64,000 nt of DNA, taken from contig OX421495.1 in the NCBI GenBank assembly GCA_949126835.1, positions 22,136,815 through 22,200,814 of the forward strand, in the 5' to 3' direction. The number at the start of each line of letters is the position of its first letter. Within the stretch, counting starts at the first letter, position 1. The stretch comes from Anisus vortex. Its lineage: Eukaryota > Mollusca > Gastropoda > Planorbidae. The notes under the pieces were generated by a model. That model did not search any database and had not been told where the DNA came from. It was given only the letters and a program-made list of their open reading frames with translations. Shown in pieces: positions 1 to 10,983 of this stretch. The translations under genes were made by a program, and so were the position numbers.

Positions 1-426
1 CTATAGACTAAAGAGAGAAACCTATAGACTAAAGAGAGAAACCGATAGACAAAAGAGAAAAACCTATAGACTAAAGAGAAAAACCTATAGACTAAAGAGA
101 GAAACCTATAGACTAAAGAGAGAAACCTATAGACTAAAGAGAGAAACCTATAGACTAAAGAGAGAAACCGATAGACAAAAGAGAAAAACCTATAGACTAA
201 AGAGAAAAACCTATAGACTAAAGAGAGAAACCTATAGACTAAAGAGAGAAACCTATAGACTAAAGAGAGAAACCTATAGACTAAAGAGAGAAACCGATAG
301 ACAAAAGAGAAAAACCTATAGACTAAAGAGAGAAACCTATAGACTAAAGAGAGAAACCTATAGACTAAAGAGAGAAACCTATAGACTAAAGAGAGAAACC
401 GATAGACAAAAGAGAAAAACCTATAG
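1..426. repeat. 21-bp satellite array with higher-order periodicity
   Basis: Tandem array of a 21-bp unit of the form CCTATAGACTAAAGAGAGAAA with A/G variants. A distinctive variant starting CCGATAGACAAAAG occurs at 42, 168, 294 and 399. It therefore recurs every 126 bp (six units) twice and then at 105 bp (five units), which is a higher-order repeat. The array runs off the left edge of the window and resumes at 1785 after an LTR insertion. No coding potential. Confidence 0.95.
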
Positions 427-1784
427 TGTCACGATTCTGGAATTAAATCGCGACACTTAGCACTCATGGATAGATCATAGCGCAGAAGTAGTGTAGAACT
501 AGAAACATAGGTTAGCGTAGAGTTAGATTAGGGAGTAGAAGAGTGGCCTGGAGCTATTACCCTCTCCCTCTCTCACGCAATAGGAACACCCCAACCACCC
601 CTTCTTCACCTGTTCTTTAACCCTCTCTACACTCTTTCAATCCCGAATTCAGAGTTTGCTACTTGAGTCAGCCAATTGGTATTACACTATTTGTATGTGT
701 GATTGTATGTGTGTGTATTCTTTAATGTATGTATATATATATATATATATTCTATTATGCTGTCAATTATAATTCATGTTGTATTTTGATAGTAACTACT
801 AATTTATTTTGCTAAACTCAGCATACACGTAAAACCCCCACCCACTTGTAGACACCCCCCACCAACTTCTACCCCTTTTTCATTATCTCCCCTCTTCGTC
901 CCCTACTAAGCGCCCGTGGTCAAGCCCTTGATCCACTCGTCGTAGTGGCATCTGGAGCGAAGCGTCTCGCACATACGTAAGCGCCTCGGGCTGCGCTCGA
1001 CCAGAACCAATAGACACAGGTACATCAAGGGAGATAAGTCATTATCTTATCCTTTGTATCTCCGTATACGTCTACCCACCCCCCCCTTTTCCCCTGGGCC
1101 CCATCCCTCAAAAGTCGGCGGTACTAATTGTTCACCTACACCCACTCCTAATTCCCCCCCCCCAATAGTCAATCCTCTATGCAAGTATATTTCAAACCAG
1201 CCAACCAGAACATATGTAATTCTAAACTAATGTAGCTATCCAATCAAATTGACCACTGATCACGTGACTAAAATCCACGAAAGCGCGCTTAACTAGTTTT
1301 AGGGACTTCGGCTCAAGCGTTAGGTGGAGAAGGTTGTTCGATTCTAGCCTCCACTTATTCAGTTCGTTCCATAGGATATACCGCCTGCACGTGTATAGAT
1401 AGATATTTTGTCAGTATAAGTATTTTCATGAACACAACTACGTTTGCCTAATGTTGGACAACCTAGCAGTACCATGTGTTGAGTGTTAACTGAAGCCTGT
1501 GCAAATTCATATATGTATCTTGCCATTGAGTGAAGAATTGAAATGATAATAAACACCTGAACTTAACCAACGATTTATTTGCCTACTTAGAACTATCTGT
1601 TGTGTCCGTCATAATATCTAACGAGCCAAGAGGGACATAATAATTATTCCAGGGCGATTACAGTCACGGTAACTCATATCCCAAGACGACCTGCCACCAC
1701 TACCCCACTCACCTACGACTCCGCACCCCTCTCATTGTCCAGCTTCTGCCAGGTTGATGTCCTAATCGTAAACACATCCTGACA
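427..1784 (+). mobile_element. Solo LTR of an LTR retrotransposon inserted in the satellite
   Basis: The insert begins TGTCACGATT and ends CATCCTGACA, giving the TG...CA termini and short inverted ends (TGTCA/TGACA) typical of LTRs. It is flanked by the 5-bp target duplication TATAG at 422-426 and 1785-1789. Removing the insert plus one TATAG restores an exact 21-bp satellite unit, so both boundaries are defined to the base. The insert is 1358 bp with no meaningful ORF, which suggests a solo LTR left by LTR-LTR recombination. An AATAAA at 1548-1553 fits a polyadenylation signal in + orientation. It also contains a short (TA)n at about 729-750 and C-rich patches. The superfamily is not proven; a Gypsy-like origin is an inference from the TGTCA end and the 5-bp duplication. 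Confidence 0.85.
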
Positions 1785-1848
1785 TATAGACTAAAGAGAA
1801 AAACCGATAGACAAAAGAGAAAAACCGATAGACTAAAGAGAAAAGAAT
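1785..1848. repeat. Continuation of the 21-bp satellite after the LTR
   Basis: About three further units (TATAGACTAAAGAG, CCGATAGACAAAAG, CCGATAGACTAAAG) in register with the array at 1-426 once the LTR and one copy of TATAG are removed. The array then degrades into purine-rich sequence. Confidence 0.9.
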
Positions 1849-2155
1849 GAGAGAAAGATAAAGTGAAATGACATAAGGCAGAGACGACAGATAAAAGAGA
1901 GATGGGCGAGAGCAAGGAGAGAGTGAGTGATTGAGTGAGTGAAAGAGAAAGAGAGACGAGGCGGAGAGGAGCGCGAGAAAAAAAGAGACCAGACGAGAGA
2001 GTAGAGAACGGGTGAGAGAGAAAGAGAGAGAGAGAGAGGGGGAGAGAGAGACGAATGACATTTACTAGAAAGATATGGCTAGAGAGACGTAAGAGTGAGA
2101 AAGAAGGCGAGACAGAAGAAAATAGACAGAGAAAGACAGACTGTTAGAGAGTAGG
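1849..2155. repeat. Degenerate purine (GA)n tract
   Basis: About 300 bp of nearly pure A/G on the + strand (GAGAGA runs, AGAGAAAG). The overlapping minus-strand open frames are Ser/Leu/Phe-rich artefacts of the CT strand and not genes. Confidence 0.85.
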
Positions 2156-2881
2156 GAGTCAAAGTTATTATTGTGGAATAACTATAACCTTTATCTACAC
2201 TACCGGTCTCCAGCTTGTGGTTTCGGAAACCCGAAAGTGGCACGCAATGATCAGTTATGGGTCCGCAAAATCAACAATAGTAACTGTGGACAAAAAAAAA
2301 AGCCTTTAAAAAAATATTATGTTCATTTAAATTTAAAAATCACCCGCGGACAATATTTATTATTGTGCTTATGAGACGCGAAGGTTCTCAATTTCTAAAA
2401 GCCAGATACAGGGCAGGGGGAATGAACAAATAGAAAAAGTTAGATAACCGCTGATCTACAGTGATGCCTTATTCCCCCTAGTGTGTCATTATTTGATTGT
2501 TCACTTGAGAGTTGCCACATCTCTTCTGCTGTTTAGCTATGTTTTTTTCTTTTGGCGGGTAAATATGTCCCAGCAGACGATGGGAAAGGGCAAACAACTT
2601 TCCTAGTTAATTTCTTTTTGTTTTCTCCCTATAACCAACCCATTACTTGTTGTTTTTCTTACTTTATGTGTATTAATTATCTATAATATCTTGCATTAGC
2701 TCTTTCTAGAACATCTTACTTTTAAAAGAATAATACTTTCTTATTATGACACCATTAGTATGTTTTCTAATAAATAGGCTAATAGACAATTTTAATATAC
2801 ACTAAATGCGTTATTTCTAAATTCAATTTCTTTCTTTATTATTTTAGATTATTTTTTAAATATATTTATTGAATTTAATGT
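2156..2881. other. Anonymous AT-rich sequence
   Basis: No gene, RNA or recognisable repeat seen. Mostly AT-rich with short poly(A) and poly(T) runs. Confidence 0.5.
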
Positions 2882-3168
2882 ACACCAGAAGGGCCAGTGA
2901 AGGGATATTCAGAACATTTGTCTGGCCACGGCATGCAATAAGATTGTGTGACCATCACAAAGCCTTAGGAACGGTTTACTCCTACCCTAACTGACACCAC
3001 GTAGTGGGCCGTATCTATCAAAGATGGGTAGAACCATGGACAACCAACCCTCAGACAAGACAAAGATAAATACTGAGGTTGGTCTTGTCTCGACCGCAGG
3101 AGAACAGAAAGATCAGGAATCGAACACAGGCCGTCGAATTGTTCACACGGCACGCTGCCACTGACACT
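2882..3168 (-). mobile_element. Diverged tRNA-derived SINE
   Basis: Reading the minus strand, the head retains a B-box-like element (complement of GGAATCGAACACAGG) and a GCGTGCCGTGTG-like A-box region at 3130-3168. It is followed by a body with GATGGGTAG-like and CTGGCCACGGCATGCAATAAG blocks that match the full-length copy at 30126-30392. It is strongly mutated, with internal indels around 3000-3090. Ends are approximate. Confidence 0.65.
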
Positions 3169-3514
3169 AGAAATTTAATATTTTAATGCATTTAAATGAA
3201 ATCAAACAATCTTGTAATGAAAATTTTACAGTAGGCCCTAATCTTTCAAAACACGTTTTTCCTTCATATGCACTACATGTACTATGAAGAGTATATCTTA
3301 CGATTATTCTCTACGTTTTCCCAAAAGTATAATTAAATGTTTGTTTCTATCTTTGTCTCAATGAATAATAAAAAAAAAATCTTCTGAAGTTATAATGGAT
3401 TCTGTTTGATTTCGTTTTGACTCAACGTAATTTCATCCTGCTACCGTGTGCTAAGAACTGGCTTTAGATATTCTATTAATTTAAAAAAAAAAGAGATTAG
3501 GTAGTATTTCAGAA
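3169..3514. other. Anonymous AT-rich sequence
   Basis: No feature seen; AT-rich with poly(A) runs at about 3370 and 3482. Confidence 0.4.
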
Positions 3515-3572
3515 AGCGGGGAGGGGGTGAAAACAGGGGGTGGGGTTGGGGTGAAAACAGGGGGTGGGCGGG
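3515..3572. repeat. G-rich direct duplication
   Basis: Two copies of GGGGTGAAAACAGGGGGTGGG separated by a short G-rich spacer. The clustered G3-G5 runs could form a G-quadruplex on the + strand. No gene association. Confidence 0.6.
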
Positions 3573-3872
3573 TGTAAAGAGCGATTCAAAGCGTGTAGTG
3601 AAGTGACTGTGATAGAAAGCGTGGTTGTAAAGTGCGGTCTAAATTTTCGTGTAAAGAGTGATTTACAGATTGATGCTAAGTACGGCGTGTGGAGTTAAAT
3701 TGTTATGCAAAACTTGACAAACAAAGAACTTATAAAAGTATCCGACAATTCTATATTCAGATCGTGGATAAGAGCACGAGGCTGTTAGTATGATGGTGAG
3801 TAATTCAAACTCTAGAATCAACTAGTATTTCACTAGGAACATTTGTTTTCAAAATTTCATTGTAAACTAACA

Positions 3873-4079
3873 TTAATTGCCCAGTATACGCTTCTTCTCC
3901 TTGCGCCCAATGTGCTCCGTAGTCTTCCCATCATTCTTTTGTCCAGTTGGTGTCCATCTCATGGCCGCCATGTCTTCTTCTCCATTGACGACAAAAGTGC
4001 CCCGTAGTTTTCTCATCATTCTTATGTACAGTTGGTGTCCAATCTCATGGTCTAGTCTTTGGATCATTTCTCGCCACAT
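3873..4079 (-). pseudogene. Possible LINE ORF2 C-terminal fragment with internal duplication
   Basis: A minus-strand open frame contains AMRWTPTGQKNDGKTTEHI, which resembles the RWTPxGxRxxGRPxxTW block found near the C-terminus of Jockey/RTE-type LINE proteins. The DNA around it is partly duplicated. A segment with GTGCTCCGTAGTCTTCCCATC (starting about 3909) is repeated about 90 bp downstream as GTGCCCCGTAGTTTTCTCATC, so the frame contains the same peptide twice in altered form. No other LINE domain is present. It may be a chance match. The + strand frame at 3877-4143 is the shadow of this one. Confidence 0.3.
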
Positions 4080-4821
4080 CAGTTTTAACGAGCCCCGGTT
4101 TGGGATGAGGGGGTTGGGGAACAGGATAGCACGACCAACTTAACTGGTCGTGTTTGGTCAAGTTTGGTGTAGAACCGGGGAGGAGGGGGGGGGGCGGGTG
4201 TAGCATTACTCCCCCGTCTTGTATTTTGGCCTTTATTATCTCAAAAGGTAAGTTTATTAAAACGCATGCATTGGATCTCTGACCTTTGTAAAATTAAAGT
4301 AGCAACGAAGGCAGGCATGTGAAGTGTGTATGTGCGTGCGTGCGCTCGCGAGCGTACAACAAACAGGTTCGCGTGAAGGGATGGGGAGAGGCGGGGGTTG
4401 TAGGAATTGGTGAGGGGGTGGGAGACGTAGGGCTTGGTGGCGTAGGGAGGAGGCGTGTCGCGCGGTCTATTCAACAACAACAAAAAGTACGCGCCATTGT
4501 GGTTTGCAAGCGTTATTACTTTTTTTTTCCTTCTTTCCTTTTTGCGTTGAGATTTAGCGGGGCCGCCTCCTGGTTTAAAAGGGGGTTGCAACAAGGGGAG
4601 AATAACTCTGTCCGTGCTTCATCTACTGCACTTTGAAAAGTAGCTTCCCCTTTCGCGCCCTCATTTGGACTAAAGCCGATCATAGCGAAAGTTGAGCCAG
4701 TGGGATGGTTTCTAATTCTATGTTAAATTTTGTGTGAAAATATTTATTCGATGGATTGTGATGGAATTATAACTTTTTTTGCTGTTGTTAAAAAAATGAT
4801 TTTTGCCTGTTTTATTTTCAG
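4080..4821. other. Unassigned sequence with G-rich and short simple runs
   Basis: Contains poly(G) near 4185 and a GC-richer stretch from 4320 to 4480 (CG-containing GTGCGTGCGTGCGC). Open frames on both strands at 4241-4636 overlap each other, match nothing I know, and are probably chance. Confidence 0.3.
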
Positions 4822-4855
4822 TTCTGAGATTTTTACATCGGGAAAACATTATCAG
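4822..4855 (+). other. Candidate 34-nt microexon
   Basis: A pyrimidine-rich acceptor (TGTTTTATTTTCAG, ending at 4821) is followed 34 nt later by a consensus donor CAG|GTGAGT with the cut after 4855. One phase is fully open across the exon and reads SEIFTSGKHYQ (phase 1 in, phase 0 out). Both splice sites are good, but no neighbouring exon could be linked and no product can be assigned. A chance pairing of splice-like motifs remains possible. Confidence 0.25.
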
Positions 4856-4929
4856 GTGAGTCATGCAATTAGAGTTCTTTGTATGTCTTGTGTCTCTACA
4901 TGTGTTGGAGACTACATTATCTCACTCTT

Positions 4930-5310
4930 TCTGTGTGTGTGTGCTGGTTGTGCATACGTGTGTGTTGTGCATATGTCTGTGTGTTGTGCATATGTGTGTG
5001 TGTTGTTTATGTGTGTGTGTTGTGCATATGTGTGTGTGTTGTTTATGTGTGTGTTGTTTAAGTGTGTGTGTTGTTTATGTGTGTGTGTTGTTTATGTGTG
5101 TGTGTTGTATATGTGTGTGTTGTGCATATGTGTGTGTGTGTGTTGTATATGTGTGTGTTGTGTATATGTGTGTGTGTTGTTTATGTGTGAGTGTTGTTTA
5201 TGTGTATGTGTTGTATATGTGTGTGCTGTGCATATGTGTCTGTTGCTTATATGCGTGTTTTGTGTATATGTGTAGCCTATGTTGTGTATGTGTGTTGTGT
5301 GTGTAGGCCT
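4930..5310. repeat. Compound (TG)n minisatellite
   Basis: About 380 bp of TGTGTG blocks punctuated by TTGTTTA or TTGTGCATA at roughly 15-22 bp spacing. The overlapping Cys/Val-rich + frames and His/Thr-rich minus frame are translations of the repeat. Alternating purine-pyrimidine runs of this kind can adopt Z-DNA. Confidence 0.9.
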
Positions 5311-5447
5311 ACAAACCAGAAGGCCTATGTATGCACATCTGTCAGTTGCACTAACACACAGGCACGTTAGGCTCTTCCTGTCCACAGTCAACAACATATC
5401 TGATTATCTATAGTATTTTTTACATTGTGCCATACTATATATTATAT

Positions 5448-5500
5448 GCTCTCTCTCTCTCTCTCTCTGTATATATATATATATATATATACATATACAT
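5448..5500. repeat. (CT)n followed by (TA)n microsatellites
   Basis: A CT run at about 5450-5468 passes directly into a TA run at about 5470-5500. Confidence 0.9.
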
Positions 5501-5654
5501 TTACTCTCTGCCATTTACCCACTCACTACTCCTATTATATGTATATATCGAACCCGTCCAACATATTATTATTTTCCTGCCATATGACTGACTTATTCAA
5601 TGACTACATGCTCTAATGTCGACATCTGTCAGCGCTGTACTCAGCTAAGGCGGT

Positions 5655-5905
5655 GTAAAGTATAGTATCCTCGTCGGACCAAATTGACCTATAGTGCCAG
5701 TGAAGCAGCGATCAGTGGCGACGGCATACTCTAGGGGATTGTCTGGCCAGCTCAATGCCCAGCCGCCTTTACTTTACCCCAACGAAAGTCAGGTACCCAT
5801 CGGAGCTGGGTAGACTCAGGGACCCTGTAAAAAATACTAGCCTTTATCAGGATTGAAACAGAGGACCTTCGGTACGCCAGCCGAACGTTCGACCATTGTG
5901 TCCCT
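5655..5905 (-). mobile_element. tRNA-derived SINE
   Basis: In reverse orientation: tail TAAAGTATAGTATCC, then CCGCCTTTACTTTACCCCAACG, the body block CAGGTACCCATCGGAGCTGG, and a head with GGACCTTCGGTACGCCAGC. It matches the full copy at 30126-30392 over its length. The B-box has decayed (ATTGAAACAG in place of TTTGAACCCAG). Confidence 0.8.
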
Positions 5906-6792
5906 CGTGAGTGCAAGAAAAAAAGGCAATTTCGTGACCCAGCAAAGAACACAACACCTGTCGACTGTCGTCGCAGTGCTGTTGCAAGGGATTTAGGGTC
6001 ACGGGGGGTTGGCCTCTTTAAAGGACCCCTGCATTTGGACATTTGACATTATTACATGAGAAAAAAACAATTCGGACACTCCTTTGGGCCCCCCCCCCTC
6101 AAGTAGGGGCCCGGGGACTTTACGAATTTGGCTAAAGTGAATATACTACTAAAACAACTAAAATATATTATTATCAGGCGTGTATAAAAAAATAAAAATT
6201 ATCCAGACAGGTGTAACATGCAAAACGCTTTATTTCAATATAGAAAATATCGGAGCCACTTGCTCCAAGACCTCTATTACCTGAGGGTGTCCATAATTGT
6301 AATGGTCCACGTAAAATCGCTCTGTTTTGGTAATTTCAGTGATTGTTTCCCCTCAAGCGGAACGTAAATACCGCCTCCCCCACCCCACCCCACTTCCAAT
6401 CCAGTCCACCGCCTTTGATCAAACCAGAGACTTAATATTAACACTGAAATAATGATTATGGAAGGGGGTTGGGGGGGGGGGTGGAAGAAAGGAAACAACT
6501 GCACAATTTGAATTTACTGTTTTTATTTTATTAACTCCCCTTAGCAATGAAAACCAAATAGTATTTACCATCAAGGTACAAACAATTAGGGACTAAATCC
6601 AAATGACCCCCTCAACGCCCCCAAATCTTAGCACTATGTTCGACACATAGTTATTGGTCACGTGCTCTTGTTGTGATGGGGTGTAGGGATAAGTGTGATT
6701 AGTAAACACATTAAAATACGAATAGTGTTTATTTTTAATGTTACCCGAAATACCTCGACCGCCATATTTTTGAACTAAATTGATTGCCCATG
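5906..6792. other. Anonymous sequence with poly(C)/poly(G) runs
   Basis: Holds a C run at about 6089-6098 and a G run at about 6471-6481, otherwise AT-rich. No gene or RNA seen. The minus frame at 6277-6504 is a by-product of the G/C runs. Confidence 0.4.
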
Positions 6793-7350
6793 CTCTCTTA
6801 GTGGACCCCTTATGTATTCACAAATGAATCGTTTCATATGACCAACCTCTCTCAGTGGATCCCTTATGTATTCACAAATGAATAGTTTCATATGACCAAC
6901 TCTCTCAGTGGATCCCTTATATATTCACAAATGAATCGTTCCATATGACCAACTCTTTCAGTGGATCCCTTATGTATTCACAAATGAATAGTTTCATATG
7001 ACCCACTATCAATGGATCCCTTATGTATTCACAAATTCGTTTACATGTATTCACAAATGAATCGTTTCATATGACCAACTCTCTGAGTGGATCCTTTATG
7101 TATTCACAAATGAATAGTTTCAAATCACCCACTCTCAGTGAATCCCTTATGTATTCACAAATGAATTGTTTTATATGACCAACTCTCTCAGTGGATCCCT
7201 TATGTATTAACAAATGAATCGGTTTCATATGAACTACTCTATCAATGGATCCCTTCTGGATTCACAAATGAATCGGTTTCATATGAACTACTCTCTCAAT
7301 GGATCCCTTCTATATTTACAAATGAATCGGTTTCATGTGACCCATTCTCT
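6793..7350. repeat. 53-bp minisatellite, about 10 copies
   Basis: The unit contains CTCTCTCAGTGGATCCCTTA, then TGTATTCACAAATGAATCG and TTTCATATGACC; the unit is 53 bp. Copies differ by substitutions and small deletions, and one near 7020-7070 is rearranged. Some units contain AATCGGTTTCATATGAACTACT in the distal part, so at least two subtypes occur, with the second grouped at the right end. Most units carry GGATCC. Confidence 0.9.
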
Positions 7351-7712
7351 GATCCGCTAGTACGTAAATACTCCCGGCGCTGCAAAATGGTATTGATAAA
7401 TAATTCAACACAATGTTATATACAAGTAGGCTGTGTTGCTAAGGAACTACACTGTACGAGATTCTAAACATATATAAATACATAAAGGCTATTTTTTTTT
7501 TTTGCAGACATCAATGGTAGTTTTATTAATTAGATATACTTGCGTTGTTAAAGAAAACAAAAATATATTTAAAACAGAAGTTTATGTTTATGATAACACT
7601 TGGGCTTTAATAAAAAAAAATCTGCATTTTCTTTTTAAATAATGCAATAAAATAATTGTTGAATGCTGATTTTAAGTATACAATGTTTCGAATCAGAAAC
7701 ATGTTTTTATAT

Positions 7713-7954
7713 AAGTGGTCGGCAACCTACGGCACGCGTATCATACTCGGCACGCAGACCGATTTTCAACGGCATGCTCAAGCTGAATACTTCCGTTTAA
7801 AAAAAACAACAACAACAAACGACAACAAATAACAATTCAAGTCTCTTCTAAAAAAATTGTTGCTAGAGATGGATGACTTTTAGACTGTTTGTACTCCGAT
7901 AGAATTACGAATCCCACTATGGCCCACTATTATCAAAATGTTTTCCGATCCCTG
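7713..7954 (+). mobile_element. hAT-type MITE, old copy
   Basis: It begins AAGTGGTCGGCAACCTACGG and ends TTTTCCGATCCCTG, imperfect inverted ends of the CAGnGGTCGGCAACCT type. Internal blocks GGCACGCAGACCGATTTTCA and CAAGTCTCTTCT are shared with the copies at 19076, 29013, 45061 and 57362. The flanking 8-mers TTTTATAT and TTTTGTAC match at six of eight positions, a decayed target duplication. Confidence 0.75.
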
Positions 7955-8296
7955 TTTTGTACAACTGATAACTTCCATTTGATATTATCGGAATATTATG
8001 TCTGTTAAAAACGCCCCAATACTCTCTTTAATTCAGCCTTCAACTTCACACAATTGACACTAGCCTTTAGTATATAGGGATATAATCAATTAATGGCTTT
8101 TCGTGCTCACTTTGGCAAGCAATCAAACATCGTACCTGGTATATAAACGCAATAGACAATAAAACTTTTTTTTTTGTCATTGCCGTTTTGGCTGGCAGAA
8201 AATGTTTAGAAGAAAAAAACACACGAGAGAACGATTAATTCAACTGCGTCGGTTACGCTGTTTCTCTCTCATTATCGTTATAATTGATGAAATTAA

Positions 8297-10860
8297 GATT
8301 CATTTGAATGCCTAAACTTTACAATTTCACACGGCAAATTCACGGTACGAACTGTTGCTCTCTACAGACCACCGCCTTCTGCCACAAATAAACTGAAGGA
8401 TAGCATGTTTCATGAAGACTTTGGAACGCTTGTGTCCTCCATCAGCAACAAAAATCTTCTCATTATCGGGGATTTTAATTTTCACTGGGATATTCAAGAC
8501 AATAGGCAAACGTGTCTGCTTGCACAGCTGTTTGATTCTGCTGACTTAGTGCAGCATGTTGTCGAACCAACTCACAGAGATGGTCATATCTTGGACTGGG
8601 CTATATCAAGATCGGACAAAGCGATATTTGTTCAGTCAGTGACTGTTGATGACCTACTCTTGTCAGATCACTTCCTTGTATCGCTAACTATAAATATGAT
8701 TAAGCCTGTTGCTCAAAAGATAAAAATTCAGGCGAGGAATTTAAAGAGGATGGATATTAATTCTTTCCGTTAGGACCTGTCTGAGTCTAAGTTAGTGATG
8801 TCACCACCAGATGATGTGGAACAGCTAGTCCTCTTGTACAATCATACTCTCTCATCTCTGTTGGATACATACGCCCCAGTGACAGAAAAGTTTGTTAGAG
8901 ACAGACCTGATTCCTTTTGGTTTACCCCCTCAGTTCGGAAAGCTAAGTTGGCCCGGCGTATAGCTGAGAAGCGCTGGAGAAGAAGTGGCATCGAGGTGGA
9001 CAAACAAATGTTTCGGAAGGCAAGAAACATGTTTGCACAAGAAATCAGGCATGCGAAGTCTGAGCATGTTCAGGCTGTTCTAAAGGCTGCTGGCACCGAC
9101 TCTCGCAAGTTGTTTTCCGTGGTGAATGACCTTCTCGGAAAGAAATCGGCACCCCTTGTTTTGCCTGACCTGAGCAGCGAGCTAGCTGCAGCAACACTGT
9201 GCAGCTACTTCAATGACAAAGTTGAAACAATCAGACAAAGCTTTGGAGAACGTTGTGATTTGTCTGCAGTGGAAAATGTCTTTGTAGGCACCCCTCTAGA
9301 AGAACTATTTCCAGTTTCCCATGAGCAGCTGAGTCATCTCATCATGTCATCCAAACCTACCTATTCCATTGTCGATCCCATTCCAACCAAGATTGTGTTG
9401 GATTGTCTGAGTGTTCTGCTTCCTGTATTGGTACGCATTGTGAATAGTAGCCTTCAATCTGCAACAGTCCCACGCCTCTTTAAGGCTGCGGTCATAAAGC
9501 CCCTGCTTAAGAAAAAGGGCATGGACCCAAATGATTGCAAGAGTTTTCGCCCTGTCTCTAACCTCTCCTATGTATCTAAACTTCTGGAGAGAGTTGTGTC
9601 TCAGCAGCTTGTACAGCATCTTAACAGTCATAACCTGCTTGATAAGTTTCAATCAGCCTATCGACCTGGGCACAGCTGTGAGACAGCGTTACTCCGTGTC
9701 CTGAGTGATGTTCTGTGTAGTGCTGACCGAGGTGATCTGACACTCTTAGTCCTGCTGGATCTCAGTGCTGCCTTCGATGTAATTGACCATGAGCTTCTTC
9801 TGTCGAGGCTTCAAAATGAGGCGGGCATCTCTGGAACTGCACTTCGTTGGTTTAATTCCTATCTGGAGGACAGGACGCAGCGTGTTGTTGTTAATCAGGC
9901 CTCATCACGGGACACGCCTCTTACCTGTGGAGTACCACAGGGCTCGGTTTTAGGGCCTATCCTGTTCTCTTTGTACACTAGTCAGCTGGGCAGAATTGAT
10001 GAAAATCATGGAATTTCCCGGAAAACATTTGCCGACGACACAGAACTGTACAAGAGCTTCAAGCCTGATCCTTCTGCTTGCGGTGATGCTATTCGGGCTG
10101 TGGAAGACTGCTGTCTTACAGTAAAATCATGGATGGCAGCAAACAGACTCAAGTTAAATGATGAAAAGACAGAGGCAATTCTGTGTGGTTCTAACACCAG
10201 TCTCAGAAAGGTCGATATTGAATCAATCAAAGTTGGTGTCTCGGATATCCCCTTGTCCAACACTGTTAGAGACCTTGGGTTTTTTATTGACAATAAGCTT
10301 ACAATGGTTCCGCACATTGGTACTGTGGTAAGGGCTTGTTTCTTTCATCTACGCGCCCTGGGTCAGCTGCGTCCTCAACTTAATAAGAGAACAGCTAATG
10401 CCGTAGCAGTCTCTCTAATTCAATCACGGCTGGATTATTGTAATAGCTGTCTGTGGGGTCTGCCCCAGAACCAGCTCCAAAGACTCCAGAAAGTACAGAA
10501 CACTGCGGCACGCATTGTATCAGGGATTAAGAAGTCGGACCACATAACCCCAGTTCTTAAAGATCTCCACTGGCTCCCTGTGACCAAGCGCATTGACCAT
10601 AAAATTCTGTCACTTGCCTATAGCTGTATCAATATCTTCAAGAACTTATTCCCAAGCATGTGTCCACTAAGGGGCTGCGCTCTTCATCACAGTCACTATT
10701 CAAAGTACCCAGTGTGGACGGTCATAAAAAGAAGTCATTTGGTGTACGCTCTTTCGAGTCAGCAGCGCCTTATTTATGGAATAAATTGCCTCAGACATTG
10801 AGGGATTCCAGAAAAAAAGAGTCATTCAAGAGAAGTTTAAAGACCTTCCTCTTCAACTAG
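8297..10860 (+). pseudogene. LINE ORF2: endonuclease plus reverse transcriptase, disrupted
   Basis: Endonuclease remnants, in order: VALYRPPPS (about 8354-8380), GDFNFH (8468-8485) and SDHFLV (about 8669). An in-frame TAG at 8771-8773 then interrupts the frame; sequence on both sides is in the same frame and fits the family. The reverse transcriptase follows: RPVSNLSYVSKLLE, FQSAYRPGHSCETALL, LDLSAAFDVIDH (9755-9790), GVPQGSVLGP, and the catalytic FADD with DTELY (10028-10051). Near 10620-10645 a small deletion shifts the frame by one. The new frame carries the usual C-terminal block (LRSSSQSLFKVP, APYLWNKLPQTLRDS, SFKRSLKTFLFN) and stops at 10858-10860. The product would be a self-mobilising polymerase/nuclease acting in the nucleus. 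Two lesions make this copy inactive but fairly young. Assignment to L2 rather than CR1 rests on motif style. Confidence 0.9.
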
Positions 10861-10983
10861 GCGTATAGTTTTTTGTTTTGTTTTTAGCACATCCACAACT
10901 GAAACGTGGAACCAGAGCGCACTGAGCATGCTAACATAGCATGGATAGGCGCGCTATATAAATCATCATCATCATCATCATCT
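8297..10983 (+). mobile_element. 5'-truncated L2-type LINE retrotransposon
   Basis: The region spans the 3' part of the endonuclease domain, a full reverse transcriptase, and a 3' UTR ending GCGCGCTATATAAAT followed by (CAT)n at about 10961-10981. L2/CR1-group LINEs copy themselves by target-primed reverse transcription and often end in a short tandem repeat, as here. The 5' end is missing: the reading frame opens only at 8297, inside the endonuclease. A clear target duplication was not found. Similar 3' tails occur at 30920, 37330, 47982 and 62540. Confidence 0.9.

Noticed and set aside
4241..4636. Overlapping + and minus frames of 105-117 codons
   Set aside because: Neither shows a motif; both lie in a GC-biased stretch that lengthens open frames by chance.
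4730..5397. Cys/Val-rich secreted-like frames
   Set aside because: They translate a (TG)n compound repeat; Cys spacing follows the repeat and not a protein fold.
8842..10317. Minus-strand frames within the LINE
   Set aside because: Shadows of the reverse transcriptase frame.
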